The notes: generated by a model from the letters alone, not told the origin. A DNA stretch of 64,000 nucleotides from Paraflavitalea pollutisoli (GCF_029360705.1 NZ_JARKMX010000004.1:434001-498000), one strand, 5' to 3'; counted from the first letter of the stretch, positions 39,230-48,440 are shown. Numbers and translations are program-made.

Positions 39230-39940
39230 TCAGGCTTTAATCGCCTGGAAAAAGCTGTCCCGGTATTTGTCGCCGATGGGGATGATGGTGTCGCCGATTG
39301 CGATACGGCTTTTTTCTACGGAGCTAATATGTCGTAAGCCGACAATATACGACCGGTGAACCCGGCAAAAGCTGGTGCGGGGCAGTTGTTCTTCGATGGC
39401 GTTGAGGGTTTGCAGCGTCATGATCCTGCCGCTTGTGGTATACAGTGATACATAGTTCTGTAAACTTTCTGCGTACAGCAATTCGCTGAGGAGAATCCGT
39501 TGGATGCGGTGTTCGGTTTTGACAAACAGGTAGTCCAGTGGGTCAGGCACCGGCGTGGCAGGCGAGGAGGAGAGTGCAGTGAGCTGTGCCAGTTTGAGGG
39601 CTTTCTCTGCCGAGCGGTAAAACCGGTCGAAGGAAATGGGTTTGAGCAGGTAGTCGACCACATCGTGCTCGTATCCTTCCAGTGCGTAGTCGGGATAGGC
39701 CGTGGTGAGAATGAACAAGCGCTGCTTGCCAATGATCTTCATCAGTTGCAGCCCACTCAACTCTGGCATCTGAATATCGAGGAACACGAGATCGATGGAT
39801 TGCTCGCGCAGTATATCCAGTCCTTCGATCGGGTTGGTGGTAGCCGCTGCCAGCTCGAGAAAGGATGTTTTTTGTACGTAGTCGGTTAGGATGTCTACGG
39901 CCAGTGGTTTGTCGTCTATGATGAGGCAACGCAATATCAT
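39230..39940 (-). CDS. LytTR family response regulator
   Basis: A 236-residue response regulator with a receiver domain (Asp55 in VFLDIQMPELSG) and a C-terminal LytTR DNA-binding domain (about 130-235; marks IQRILLSELLYAESLQNYV and RVHRSYIVGLRHI). ATG 39940 is chosen because it gives the standard receiver start; it overlaps the kinase stop in an ATGA arrangement, showing translational coupling. A longer frame reaching 40105 runs inside the kinase gene. The regulated genes are not identifiable here. Confidence 0.94.
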   Translation of the reverse strand: MILRCLIIDDKPLAVDILTDYVQKTSFLELAAATTNPIEGLDILREQSIDLVFLDIQMPELSGLQLMKIIGKQRLFILTTAYPDYALEGYEHDVVDYLLKPISFDRFYRSAEKALKLAQLTALSSSPATPVPDPLDYLFVKTEHRIQRILLSELLYAESLQNYVSLYTTSGRIMTLQTLNAIEEQLPRTSFCRVHRSYIVGLRHISSVEKSRIAIGDTIIPIGDKYRDSFFQAIKA

Positions 39941-40998
39941 GCTGTAGGGGATAGGGTCAGGTGAACGGAATAGGTATCGTTGGTATCCTGGATGAGCAGC
40001 TCGTGCCTGTCGGGATACAGCAGCTCCAGCCGGCGCCGTACATTGGCGAGTCCAATGCCCGGTGTAACATCTTTCTGGCTTTTGTGGGGTTTGTTGCTGA
40101 CCCAAAAACTGATCCTGTTTTGCCTGGTATCCAACTGGATGCGTACCGGATGCGCGGGGTCATTCAATACACCGTGTTTAAAGGCATTTTCTACAAACGA
40201 CACGAAGATCAGCGAAGCTACCCGCTGATCGCCCACGGGGCCATGGGTGGTGAAGTCGATGAAGGCATTTCCCTTGGCGCCGATGCGTTGCAGCTCGATC
40301 AGGTTGTGCAAATAATCGATCTCCCGATGCAGGAGCACGAAATCGCCGGCGCCTTCCCGCAACATATAGCGTAATAATTCCGATAGTTTCAACACGGCTT
40401 CGGGCGCCTGGTCCGATTTCTGGTACGTCAGCGCATAAATATCGTTGAGGGTATTGAAGAGGAAATGCGGATTGATCTGTGAGCGGAGAAAAGCCAGTTC
40501 GGTGGTGAGCTTTTCGCGCTGCAGGGCTGCCTGTCGTTGCCGGTTACGGATATAGGTTTCGGCTAAGAAGTACAGTATCCCGTACACAAAGTATTTCGGG
40601 AAATAGAACCAGAAAATATTCGTGGAAAAGTCCCATACTTGCATAGGCCGGCCGAAATAGTTGTCGAAGCCCAGGAATGGTTTGAAGATACCATATTCGA
40701 GTGTAAAACGCCACCCGATCATCACCACCAGCAGCAACGCTGCATACAGGATAGCCAGGAAGTATTGCTTGCGATTAAAAAAGGTCCTGGCCACTACCAG
40801 GTAACTACCATAAAAACACAAAGCGGCGATGGATTCATAACCGATGGTGATGAGGGCATAACGGCCCAGCAGGATCATGTCCTTGGCGTGTCCGGCGAAC
40901 GAACGGGTGTCGTTGTTGATGTAGTCCTGAATGATATCGCTGAGCACCAGCAGCAGCCAGATGGCTACGTGCAGCCATACGATATGTTTTCGCTTCAT
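39937..40998 (-). CDS. LytS/YehU-like sensor histidine kinase
   Basis: A 353-residue kinase with about four N-terminal membrane segments (roughly 7-22, 44-72, 80-97, 125-148) and no periplasmic domain. The His_kinase domain shows INPHFLFNTLNDIY with His178, and the HATPase part has VSFVENAFKHG and GIGLANVRRRL. It is the partner of the LytTR regulator, whose start overlaps its stop by four bases. The signal is unknown. It is divergent from the putative metalloprotease gene across 177 bases, which could be a target. Confidence 0.93.
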   Translation of the reverse strand: MKRKHIVWLHVAIWLLLVLSDIIQDYINNDTRSFAGHAKDMILLGRYALITIGYESIAALCFYGSYLVVARTFFNRKQYFLAILYAALLLVVMIGWRFTLEYGIFKPFLGFDNYFGRPMQVWDFSTNIFWFYFPKYFVYGILYFLAETYIRNRQRQAALQREKLTTELAFLRSQINPHFLFNTLNDIYALTYQKSDQAPEAVLKLSELLRYMLREGAGDFVLLHREIDYLHNLIELQRIGAKGNAFIDFTTHGPVGDQRVASLIFVSFVENAFKHGVLNDPAHPVRIQLDTRQNRISFWVSNKPHKSQKDVTPGIGLANVRRRLELLYPDRHELLIQDTNDTYSVHLTLSPTA

Positions 40999-41175
40999 GC
41001 CGTAAATATATTGCCGAATACCCGGAATGGCGGCCTCCCTATGGGCAAATTGACGAATGGGCGATTTGCAGGGACAAAATGGTCGCCGGCCAATTGGTCA
41101 ATCGATTCGACCGGTTCAGCAATCGCTCACTGATCCGTGCTGCATTCACCATCATCTTTGGTGTAAAACAACGCC

Positions 41176-42243
41176 ATGATACAAAAAACGACCCTGTTCC
41201 TGCTGCTCCTGGTGAGTTTGCAGGCTACTGCCCAGGTAGAAAAGAAATTGAAAGTGGAGGTGCATCCCGGTGTGGAGCTTTTTACCGTGATCCAGATACT
41301 CGCTGAAAAATACCCGGACCCCAATCCTTCTGCCTATGCCAAAGAGGCCATGGCTTATTTTGGCCGGTATAAAGATCATCCGGCCGTCAGGAAGGTAGGC
41401 TCCTTCGAGAAAACCTATACCGACCTGGTGGAGCTGGGTTGGTGTATGACCGGCTTTCCTGCCATCAAGATCTACGAACCGGCGGCAGACCTCAATTGGT
41501 ACAAACACTACGGCAAGGAAAACGTACTGGAGTACATCCGGCTTGCCCGTGATTTTTTCAATGATACCCGGTTTTGGGATTTCTTCCAGCAACATCAGGC
41601 CAGGTACCAGCAATGGGGCGATGACCTGAAACATAAAGTAGATTCGGCCGGCCTGGTACAGATGCTCCAGGGGTTCTATAAATACGATTCCGACGTGCGT
41701 TGGTGGATCTGTATCGACCCACTGAATAACTGGGGCTCACATGCCATTACGACCAAGACCCTCAATCCGGATTACGCCGATTGGGTGGTGTACAATACCG
41801 GCTATTTTGTCCGCAATGCAGATTCGCTGAAGGATCCCTATTTCGAGTTCACCAACTTCGACAACCTGGTGTTTCATGAAGGCAGTCATATTTACATCAA
41901 CGACCTGTTGAAGCAATACGATCAGCAGATCGAGGCGCTTAGCTACCTGTTCAATAAAAACGATGAAGGCATGCGGCGCAACAATATATCCAACTGGGCT
42001 TATTGTCTCGATGAAAATATTGTTCGTTCAGTGACGGCAGCCCTCTACCGCAAATACCGCGATGAGCGGTCCTATAAAAAACAAATGGCCAAAGAGTTGC
42101 TGAGTGATTTTATCTACGTGGAAGAGCTGGAACCTTTCATTACCAAAAACTATGTCAACAGCGGTAAATACAAGGACTTTGCGGCCTTCTTTCCGGAGAT
42201 ACTGGCCTTTCTGAAAAAGGCGCATCCTGCCAGGGTAAACTAA
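41176..42243 (+). CDS. Secreted DUF4932-like putative zinc metalloprotease
   Basis: A 355-residue exported protein (signal peptide 1-19, ending TAQ). Residues 234-238 read HEGSH, an HExxH zinc-binding motif, in FHEGSHIYINDL. Glu280 in CLDENIVRSVTAALY, 42 residues later, is a candidate third ligand, as in gluzincin-type metallopeptidases. The overall pattern fits the DUF4932 group of uncharacterised Bacteroidota proteins. The gene is monocistronic, divergent from the LytS/LytTR pair and followed by a hairpin terminator. Protease activity is inferred from the motif only; the substrate is unknown. Confidence 0.7.
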   Translation: MIQKTTLFLLLLVSLQATAQVEKKLKVEVHPGVELFTVIQILAEKYPDPNPSAYAKEAMAYFGRYKDHPAVRKVGSFEKTYTDLVELGWCMTGFPAIKIYEPAADLNWYKHYGKENVLEYIRLARDFFNDTRFWDFFQQHQARYQQWGDDLKHKVDSAGLVQMLQGFYKYDSDVRWWICIDPLNNWGSHAITTKTLNPDYADWVVYNTGYFVRNADSLKDPYFEFTNFDNLVFHEGSHIYINDLLKQYDQQIEALSYLFNKNDEGMRRNNISNWAYCLDENIVRSVTAALYRKYRDERSYKKQMAKELLSDFIYVEELEPFITKNYVNSGKYKDFAAFFPEILAFLKKAHPARVN

Positions 42244-42263
42244 TCAGGTCATCAAATGTATCA

Positions 42264-42287
42264 GGGGATCGCCGAGCGGTGGTCCCC
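42264..42287 (+). terminator. Terminator between putative metalloprotease and DUF4268 gene
   Basis: A 10-base stem (42264-42273 with 42278-42287, two G-T pairs) with loop GAGC, followed by TTCGTTTATT. It lies between convergent stop codons. Confidence 0.65.
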
Positions 42288-42302
42288 TTCGTTTATTACC
42301 AG

Positions 42303-42758
42303 CTATTCGAAAGAATGCTTTACGGTGCTCCATAATGCATCCAGCGCAATGATGCGCGGCTTCAGGAAAGAGATGATGGTGGGCCAGTCGGTTTGTCGCA
42401 AAATATTCACACCTTCCAACGATTTGCTCACCGTACTAACGATCCTGCCGTTCAATTCCCGGTCGGCCTTCCAAAGCCAGTCATCTTCACCCAGCGCTTC
42501 TTCCAGCATCGCTTTCAGCTGCACCAACTGCTCGTAGTGGGCATGACGCAGCTCCGTGTTGCTGTGCGACAGCTGGATCATGATCATGGCCTGGTCACGA
42601 TCGGCATCCATCTTAAAGCTGATGCCGTTGATGCCGGTCTTGTAGTTGATCCAGTTGACAGGTAGTCCATCCACAGACGTCACTGGCTGCATGTACCGGC
42701 CAAAAGAGGTCCAGAAAGACTGTGTTATTTTGGAAGCTTCTTCGCGTGTGTAGGCCAT
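42303..42758 (-). CDS. DUF4268-like protein
   Basis: A 151-residue soluble protein starting at ATG 42758 (MAYTREEASKITQSFWTSFG). The pattern SFWTSFGRYM ... GINGISFKMDADRDQAMIMIQLSH ... WPTIISFLKPRIIALDALW fits the DUF4268 group, small cytoplasmic proteins of unknown function often found alone in Bacteroidota. A longer frame to 42809 lacks support. It is divergent from the HAD phosphatase gene, sharing a promoter region of about 100 bases. Confidence 0.75.
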   Translation of the reverse strand: MAYTREEASKITQSFWTSFGRYMQPVTSVDGLPVNWINYKTGINGISFKMDADRDQAMIMIQLSHSNTELRHAHYEQLVQLKAMLEEALGEDDWLWKADRELNGRIVSTVSKSLEGVNILRQTDWPTIISFLKPRIIALDALWSTVKHSFE

Positions 42759-42840
42759 GGTGTAAAAGGCGCAAGATACGATCAAAAGCGGCTTCCGTCC
42801 ATTGGACATAATAACAGGGGGAATTTTTGCCGCCAGCGCT

Positions 42841-42848
42841 TATCTTTG
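42841..42848 (+). promoter_or_regulatory. -7 promoter element before the HAD gene
   Basis: TATCTTTG matches TAnnTTTG exactly. It shows that the gene cannot start at the in-frame TTG 42827 and must use ATG 42863 or, more likely, ATG 42878. Confidence 0.55.
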
Positions 42849-42877
42849 ATACTTTTACTAATATGTTCCCAGGCCCC

Positions 42878-43540
42878 ATGAACGAGGTATTACAAAGAAT
42901 AGCAGACGCACAGGCAGTTATATTTGATATGGACGGTACGCTGATCGACAGCACAGAAGCGGATTACCTGGCCTGGAAGCGTGTGTTTGCCGAGCACCAG
43001 GTTGACCTGACCTTCGAGCAATACTTCCCCTTGCTGGGCAGAAGAAGCCACGATGTGGTGAAAGAGGGGCTGGGGCTGGAAGGCGCTGCGCTTGATACCG
43101 CCCTGTCGGACAAGATGCGTTACTTCAACGAGGTGATCGATACCCACGGTTTTAAAATGATAGAAGGCGCCAAAGAACTGGTAGAAAAAGTGAGTCGCCA
43201 AGGGGTAAAACTCGGCCTGGCCACCAGTTCCAGAAGGCCCAAAATGACCCTGGTGATGGAGCGGGCGGGCTTGCTTGGCTATTTTGATGTGACCGTCACC
43301 GGCGACGAGGTGATCAACGGCAAACCTGCTCCCGAAATTTTCCTCACCGCTTCCCAGCGCCTGGGCATCGCTCCTGAAAACTGTATTGCTTTTGAAGATG
43401 CTGCCAATGGCGTGCGCGCCGCTAAACAGGCGGGCATGCATTGTGTGGCGATCACCACTACCCATACTGCGGCGCAATTATATGAAGCCGACCTGGTGAT
43501 TGATAGTTACCAGCAGCTATACGGCCAACCCACGACTTAA
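42878..43540 (+). CDS. HAD superfamily phosphatase (beta-phosphoglucomutase-like)
   Basis: A 220-residue cytoplasmic HAD subfamily IA hydrolase. Motif I is VIFDMDGTLID (nucleophile and acid Asp), motif II is LATSSR, motif III is the Lys in NGKPAPEIF, and motif IV is AFEDAANGVRAAKQAGM. This pattern is typical of beta-phosphoglucomutase-like and sugar-phosphate phosphatases. The start is set by the -7 element just upstream. An AraC-type membrane regulator begins 11 bases after the stop on the same strand, so the two are probably co-transcribed. The true substrate is not known. Confidence 0.92.
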   Translation: MNEVLQRIADAQAVIFDMDGTLIDSTEADYLAWKRVFAEHQVDLTFEQYFPLLGRRSHDVVKEGLGLEGAALDTALSDKMRYFNEVIDTHGFKMIEGAKELVEKVSRQGVKLGLATSSRRPKMTLVMERAGLLGYFDVTVTGDEVINGKPAPEIFLTASQRLGIAPENCIAFEDAANGVRAAKQAGMHCVAITTTHTAAQLYEADLVIDSYQQLYGQPTT

Positions 43541-43551
43541 TCTACTCCTAT

Positions 43552-44706
43552 TTGAGCCAATACCCCGGTATATTCAATGGATTGATTGCGGCCGGTGTCG
43601 TTCAGGCGATAGCAGCCTGCTGGTTTCTTGGCCGGCGGCCGCTAAAAGATACCAGCCTGCAACTATTGCGCGTACTATTGGTGGTGCTGGGCCTACTGGC
43701 GGTCAAAATTCTCCTGCATACTGCTGGCGGGTGGCAAGCTCCTGGTCTGCGGTATTTCCCGCTGGCGATCGATACCCTGGTGGCGCCCCTTTTCTACGCC
43801 TATACAGGTTCCCTGGTCAATAAGGATTTTAAGCTGTCAAAGAAATGGTGGCCGCATGTTGCCATCCCAACCATATTTATGGTACATGCGCTGGTGGTGT
43901 ACGGTGTGACCTTGGGTGTTGGTGACCTTGCTGCCAAAGACGTAATGGCTGCCAGCATGGGCTATAATGAAGTGAAATGGTGGGAAGATGTGGTGACGCT
44001 TATTACAGCGCTGCTGTATTGGACCTTGTCCTGGATCAAAGTACGGCGATACCGGCAATGGTTATTTGCCCATGAGTCGGCCACCCGATACCAGGAATTG
44101 ACCTGGCTGCGTAACCTACTCCTGGTGACCGCAATCCTGGTTATCTTGCTGACTGTCTCTTCACTTGCCGCGAATATCCTTTATTGGCAGGGTAGCTTTT
44201 ACTACCTCGTTGTATTTTATGTGTACCTCATTTTGCTGATTTATTATCTTTCTTATCGCGAAGCAGGGTGGGCCTCGCCAGGCTCCGAACAGGTGGTAAC
44301 AAACGTTCCTTCTGCAGAGGTTGTACAGGTGCTGCCGGCCATTCAGGTATCCGAACAGGATAATAAATTGCAGGAACGATTGCTGCAACTGATGCAGGAG
44401 CAAAAGCCTTACCTCGATCCCGAATTGAATCTTGCCACCCTGGCCTCACTGGTGGGGGCACCGGCGACCCAGGTATCGCAGGTCATCAATAGTGGTTTGG
44501 GACAAAACTTCAGGAACTGGGTAAATGGGTACCGGGTGGAGGAAGTCAAACAACGTCTCAACGATCCCGCCTTTGCGCACCTCAATATGACCGGCATTGC
44601 CTTCGACTGTGGCTTTAACTCCGAAGCCAGTTTCTACCGCATCTTCCGCCAGTTTACCGGGCAATCGCCCAAATCCTACAGCGCATTGCGCACAAAAGAG
44701 CCATAA
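43552..44706 (+). CDS. AraC family regulator with membrane-spanning N-terminal half, TTG start
   Basis: A 384-residue protein. Residues about 1-230 contain roughly seven hydrophobic segments (LLRVLLVVLGLLAVKILL, FYLVVFYVYLILLIYYL-like region and others). The C-terminal 100 residues form an AraC double helix-turn-helix (LATLASLVGAPATQVSQVI, IAFDCGFNSEASFYRIFRQF). The only usable start in this frame is TTG 43552; the frame opens at 43507, and no ATG occurs until deep in the membrane region. Such membrane-bound AraC proteins are known in Bacteroidota. It lies 11 bases after the HAD gene. The signal and targets are unknown; the serine hydrolase downstream is a candidate. Confidence 0.85.
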   Translation: MSQYPGIFNGLIAAGVVQAIAACWFLGRRPLKDTSLQLLRVLLVVLGLLAVKILLHTAGGWQAPGLRYFPLAIDTLVAPLFYAYTGSLVNKDFKLSKKWWPHVAIPTIFMVHALVVYGVTLGVGDLAAKDVMAASMGYNEVKWWEDVVTLITALLYWTLSWIKVRRYRQWLFAHESATRYQELTWLRNLLLVTAILVILLTVSSLAANILYWQGSFYYLVVFYVYLILLIYYLSYREAGWASPGSEQVVTNVPSAEVVQVLPAIQVSEQDNKLQERLLQLMQEQKPYLDPELNLATLASLVGAPATQVSQVINSGLGQNFRNWVNGYRVEEVKQRLNDPAFAHLNMTGIAFDCGFNSEASFYRIFRQFTGQSPKSYSALRTKEP

Positions 44707-44730
44707 CAGTTTATGAATGCTTTTTATTAG

Positions 44731-44752
44731 CACTCAAAACCCGTTTTGAGTG
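44731..44752 (+). promoter_or_regulatory. Perfect inverted repeat upstream of serine hydrolase gene
   Basis: CACTCAAAAC and GTTTTGAGTG form a perfect 10-base inverted repeat with a 2-base centre. No T run follows on either strand, so it looks like an operator more than a terminator. It lies 45 bases before ATG 44798 and 24 bases after the AraC gene. Confidence 0.45.
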
Positions 44753-44797
44753 GGAAATGGGGATGTGAAGTGGTTGATTTGTTGCAAAATATAGCCC

Positions 44798-45907
44798 ATG
44801 ATCAACTTCCGCAGACTGCTTCGACGCTTGTTGCTGTCTTTATTACTGGTAGTTATCGTCACCGGTATCTATACTTCGCTGCCCCGGGTGCGTGCTGCAA
44901 ATAGTATTTATGGGCGTGCGCTGGCGACCAGCCAGCTCCTGCCCTCGGCCGTACAAGACTCCCTGCATCAATACCTGAACGACCCCGCCCAGCACTATGC
45001 TGCGGGCCAACAGGTGGTGGCCCTGTGGCGGGAGCAAGTCATTTTTGAGGTGGGTGATGCTCGTCAACTCATCAACTGCCACTCGGCGAGGAAAAGCATT
45101 ATGAGCCTGCTGATGGGCATCGCGCAGGAAAAAGGATTGCTACATCTGACGGAAACGCTGGGCGACCTGGGGATCGACGAAAGCCGTACGCCGCTGACCG
45201 CGCAGGAAAAAACAGCTACCATCCGTGACTTGCTGATGGCCCGCTCGGGCGTGTACCTGCCGGCGGAAGCGGAGACCGATTTTGCCAAAGCCAACCGGCC
45301 CCGGCGCGGGCAATATGAACCAGGCGCCTTTTTCTTTTACAACAACTTCGACTTTAATGTACTGGGGGCGATCCTGGAAAAGAAAAGTGGTCTGTCGATC
45401 GGTGCGTTTATGGAAAAGTACCTGGCGAAGCCCTTAGGCATGCAGGACTTTGCTCCCACGAATGTGGTGTATGGAAATCCCTGGCCGGTGCGTGACGATC
45501 GATCGGATTATCGGGTATACTGGATGTACCTGAGCGCCCGCGACCTGGCCCGTATCGGTGCCCTGGTGGCCCAGTTGGGGCGCTGGCAGGGGCGTCAGGT
45601 TGTAGGGGCCGATTGGATACGCGAAAGTACCCGGGCATACACGACGGAACTTCATGAAAGTATGTGGCCATTCGATGGCTACGGATACCTGTGGTGGTTG
45701 GACAAAGACAACAACACGATCTGGGCCGATGGTTATGGTGGACAGTTCCTGCTGATCGATACCAGCCGCGGACTGGCGATCGCGCAACGGAACTTTACCG
45801 GCAACTCGCTGATGAGCGCCGGCTTGTTTATGATGCGGCAGCGCCCCCATGGCGGGCGAAAGCACCTGATGCATGTTTATGACGTTATGAAGGAATATAT
45901 CCCCTGA
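44798..45907 (+). CDS. Serine hydrolase, beta-lactamase/penicillin-binding-like family
   Basis: A 369-residue exported or membrane-anchored protein (hydrophobic residues about 10-25 after an Arg-rich start). The SxxK motif is S96-A-R-K99 in CHSARKSIMSLL, the YxN motif is YNN in FFYNNFDFNVLG, and the C-terminal H/K-x-G equivalent is probably DGYGGQF. These mark the beta-lactamase-fold esterase/DD-peptidase superfamily (class C-like). Substrate and role cannot be told. It is monocistronic, with a palindrome upstream, and converges on the 45925-47328 gene. Confidence 0.9.
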   Translation: MINFRRLLRRLLLSLLLVVIVTGIYTSLPRVRAANSIYGRALATSQLLPSAVQDSLHQYLNDPAQHYAAGQQVVALWREQVIFEVGDARQLINCHSARKSIMSLLMGIAQEKGLLHLTETLGDLGIDESRTPLTAQEKTATIRDLLMARSGVYLPAEAETDFAKANRPRRGQYEPGAFFFYNNFDFNVLGAILEKKSGLSIGAFMEKYLAKPLGMQDFAPTNVVYGNPWPVRDDRSDYRVYWMYLSARDLARIGALVAQLGRWQGRQVVGADWIRESTRAYTTELHESMWPFDGYGYLWWLDKDNNTIWADGYGGQFLLIDTSRGLAIAQRNFTGNSLMSAGLFMMRQRPHGGRKHLMHVYDVMKEYIP

Positions 45908-45924
45908 TGGTGCTTGCTGCTTAC

Positions 45925-47328
45925 TCAGGGCTTTTGCCAATGCACCTCCGTCAGTACAGGATTGAACTCGATGGCGGTGGTGGTGGTCGTCAGCTTTTGA
46001 TCACCACTCGACGACTCGGTGATGGTCGGGTAACTGACACCGTCTTTTTGTGCGTATTGCCGGTACACGTTGAAGGTAGGTGTGCTGCCCACCGTATAGG
46101 CGCTGGCTTTCAAGGTGAGGTCTGTGCCGATCAGGTACACGATCTGATAGCCTTTTATGGTGCAGGTGATCGCCTGGTCTCCTTTCACGGTCGACACGGT
46201 TCCTGTCAACAACGCGGTGTTCAGTGATTGATGCAGCCCCATCACGCCCTGATGAAAGCTCAGCATCAACTCATCTTTTTCTGCTGTCGATAAAGGCTGC
46301 AGGCTACCGTTGGACCACTGCCAGCCGTCGTCGCCTATGAGCTGTTTGACGAGTAGCAGTTTGTTTTGTTGTCTTACTTCCATGCGTAATTTTCTGTTGA
46401 CGATATCGGCCTGGGCAACTACCTGGAATCCGCCCGTGATCGTTGCGGTTTCCCGGCTGGTGTTCACTTTGTCGAGATTGGCGCCGCCATAGCGTTGGCG
46501 CAGTTGCGCTACCAGCGAGGCCGCCGTGAGGGTTTTGTTAGTCGATGGGCTGTTGGTTTTGGTATCGGTGCCGGTCGCTGTCTGCTCCTGCCGTGTGCCA
46601 GCTTTGGCCTGCCCATCTTCCCGGAAATAGAATGCACCACCCAGTACGATCATGTTCTGTTCGGTAGGCGGGCTGTAAAAGAAGCTTTGTTTCGCCGTCT
46701 TGCCATTGTTGAACCGAAGGGTTATTTCACCATCTCCCAGCGTGTAAGTGCCCTGCAAGGCGTCTTTGCTGGTGGATTTACCGCCGATGGTGCCACCCGC
46801 TGCATCACCGCCAATGCCCAAGATGCCTTCATGGTCGAGGGTGAAGCGTCCCTTGCCATCGAAATACAGGAAGTCGGAGGAGAAGGTACCCACCTGTGGC
46901 ATGCCGGTTCCGGCGCCTCCACTGGTAGCCGCGCCGCGACTTTCATATCCAGCCGCCGGCAGGTTGGTTACCAGTATCATTTGGTGCAGGGTGGAGGCTA
47001 CGCCGCTGGTGGTTTGTAGCTTACCGTTTGCCGATAGCTTGTAGGTTTGACTTTCGGACCCATCGGTAAAGTTTAGTTGCACCAATCCATTTTTGATGGT
47101 GTACTGGCCGCTGACATGGGTTTTCCAGGCCGGGGCGTTTAGTTGGGTAGTAAAGCTGCCGTTGTTGCGGAAGTAGAGGACGATGTTGTCTATTTGCATG
47201 CCGTTGTACGGCGTATTGTAGATCTGTGCGCCTGCGTACAGGCCTTCCAGCTTGCTGGTTTGGCCATAGGCTGTGCTGGTAGCCAGCATTACTACAGTCA
47301 ATAACCAGAGTAATATATTCTTTTTCAT
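45925..47328 (-). CDS. Secreted protein of unknown function with possible LolA-like C-terminal domain
   Basis: A 467-residue exported protein (signal peptide ending STAYGQ). The N-terminal half holds two beta-rich modules with similar features (YFRNNGSFTTQL and YFDGKGRFTLDHEG, then TYTLGDGEITLRFNNGKT), suggesting a duplicated lipocalin-like unit. A Thr/Ser-rich linker (about 247-265) leads to a C-terminal region (SLVAQLRQRYGGANLDKVNT, TCTIKGYQIVYLIG) that resembles outer-membrane lipoprotein-sorting-like proteins. That assignment is tentative. It stands alone and converges on the serine hydrolase gene with 17 bases between. Confidence 0.65.
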   Translation of the reverse strand: MKKNILLWLLTVVMLATSTAYGQTSKLEGLYAGAQIYNTPYNGMQIDNIVLYFRNNGSFTTQLNAPAWKTHVSGQYTIKNGLVQLNFTDGSESQTYKLSANGKLQTTSGVASTLHQMILVTNLPAAGYESRGAATSGGAGTGMPQVGTFSSDFLYFDGKGRFTLDHEGILGIGGDAAGGTIGGKSTSKDALQGTYTLGDGEITLRFNNGKTAKQSFFYSPPTEQNMIVLGGAFYFREDGQAKAGTRQEQTATGTDTKTNSPSTNKTLTAASLVAQLRQRYGGANLDKVNTSRETATITGGFQVVAQADIVNRKLRMEVRQQNKLLLVKQLIGDDGWQWSNGSLQPLSTAEKDELMLSFHQGVMGLHQSLNTALLTGTVSTVKGDQAITCTIKGYQIVYLIGTDLTLKASAYTVGSTPTFNVYRQYAQKDGVSYPTITESSSGDQKLTTTTTAIEFNPVLTEVHWQKP

Positions 47329-47465
47329 AGCGGTAAGTTTTTACGCTTGTGACATCCCATTACCGAAAGACATCAAACAAGTATAATACCAATTAATCGA
47401 GGCCAAATGATACAATCATTAAATTTGGCGGCACATTGTTTACGCCTTTGACAAATCTGATACAT

Positions 47466-48440
47466 ATGTCTTTTATTCGCAGGCTTCTTTCCATCGTTTT
47501 ATGTTTCGTTTGTGGCGCAGTGGCCTACACAGCGCTGGCACAGTCAGCTTTCGTTCCCGGCTTTAAGAACTGCCGGCAATGCCTGGTATTGTCCGAACAG
47601 TCGGTGAACCGGGTGGCGATACTTGACCTGGCTGCCCAACGTATTGTTTGGGAGTGGTTGCCCGATCAATCGCCTGCTATCAAGCCTGCGCATGTGGGTT
47701 GGTTTAGATTTCCCTCGGATGCCAAAGTGGTGTATGGGGGTACAGCGATCCTCATGAATGCATCGGGTGGGGGCGTAGCGTTGATCCGTATCGCCGATAA
47801 GAAGGTCATGTTCTATGCGTATGCAGGCGGCAATCCACATTCCTCCGAACTGTTGCCCGACGGGAATATCGTAACGGCCTCCAGCACGGGTAACCTGATG
47901 ACCGTATTCAGAACCGATACGCTACAGTTTCCCGAAAAGGTGTACAGCCAACAACGATACCTCGAATTTGGTCACAACGTCGTTTGGGACAACAAGCGGC
48001 AGTTGTTGTGGTCGGCTGCGCAGGACAAATTGCAGACTTTCCGCTACAATGGTGATTGCCGTCAACCCGAATTGATTCCCCTGGATTCTATCCCATTACC
48101 GCAGAAGGGCGCGCATGACCTGTTTCCTGTTGGGGGTAAACAAGCCCTGTGGCTAACGAATACCCAAGCTACCTACCAATATGACCTGCGCAAAAAGGCG
48201 CTGACAGCCATCTCTATCCCCTGGCATGATGTGAAAAGCGTCAGCACAGGTCCCAAAAACGCGCCCGTCGTAGTGGTGGTGCCAGACGGTACGCCTGGCA
48301 GCTGGTGGACCAATGAGGTTCGCTCCACCGACGGGAAGATCGTTTTCAAACAGGCCGGACTTAAGATATACAAAGCGCGTTGGTTTATAGAGAATGACTT
48401 CAGTTATCCCGCCAACAACCCGCTCCGGATATGTCAGTAG
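47466..48440 (+). CDS. Secreted beta-propeller-like protein, DUF6528-like
   Basis: A 324-residue exported protein (signal peptide about 1-25, ending ALAQ; ATG 47466 preferred over ATG 47436). The sequence reads as a propeller: RVAILDLAAQRIVWEWLP, GGGVALIRIADKKVMFYAY, GGNPHSSELLPDGNIVTAS and NVVWDNKRQLLWSAA. This resembles the DUF6528 group of Bacteroidota. Role unknown; possibly carbohydrate-related by analogy. Two cysteines (KNCRQCL) follow the signal peptide. Confidence 0.65.
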   Translation: MSFIRRLLSIVLCFVCGAVAYTALAQSAFVPGFKNCRQCLVLSEQSVNRVAILDLAAQRIVWEWLPDQSPAIKPAHVGWFRFPSDAKVVYGGTAILMNASGGGVALIRIADKKVMFYAYAGGNPHSSELLPDGNIVTASSTGNLMTVFRTDTLQFPEKVYSQQRYLEFGHNVVWDNKRQLLWSAAQDKLQTFRYNGDCRQPELIPLDSIPLPQKGAHDLFPVGGKQALWLTNTQATYQYDLRKKALTAISIPWHDVKSVSTGPKNAPVVVVVPDGTPGSWWTNEVRSTDGKIVFKQAGLKIYKARWFIENDFSYPANNPLRICQ

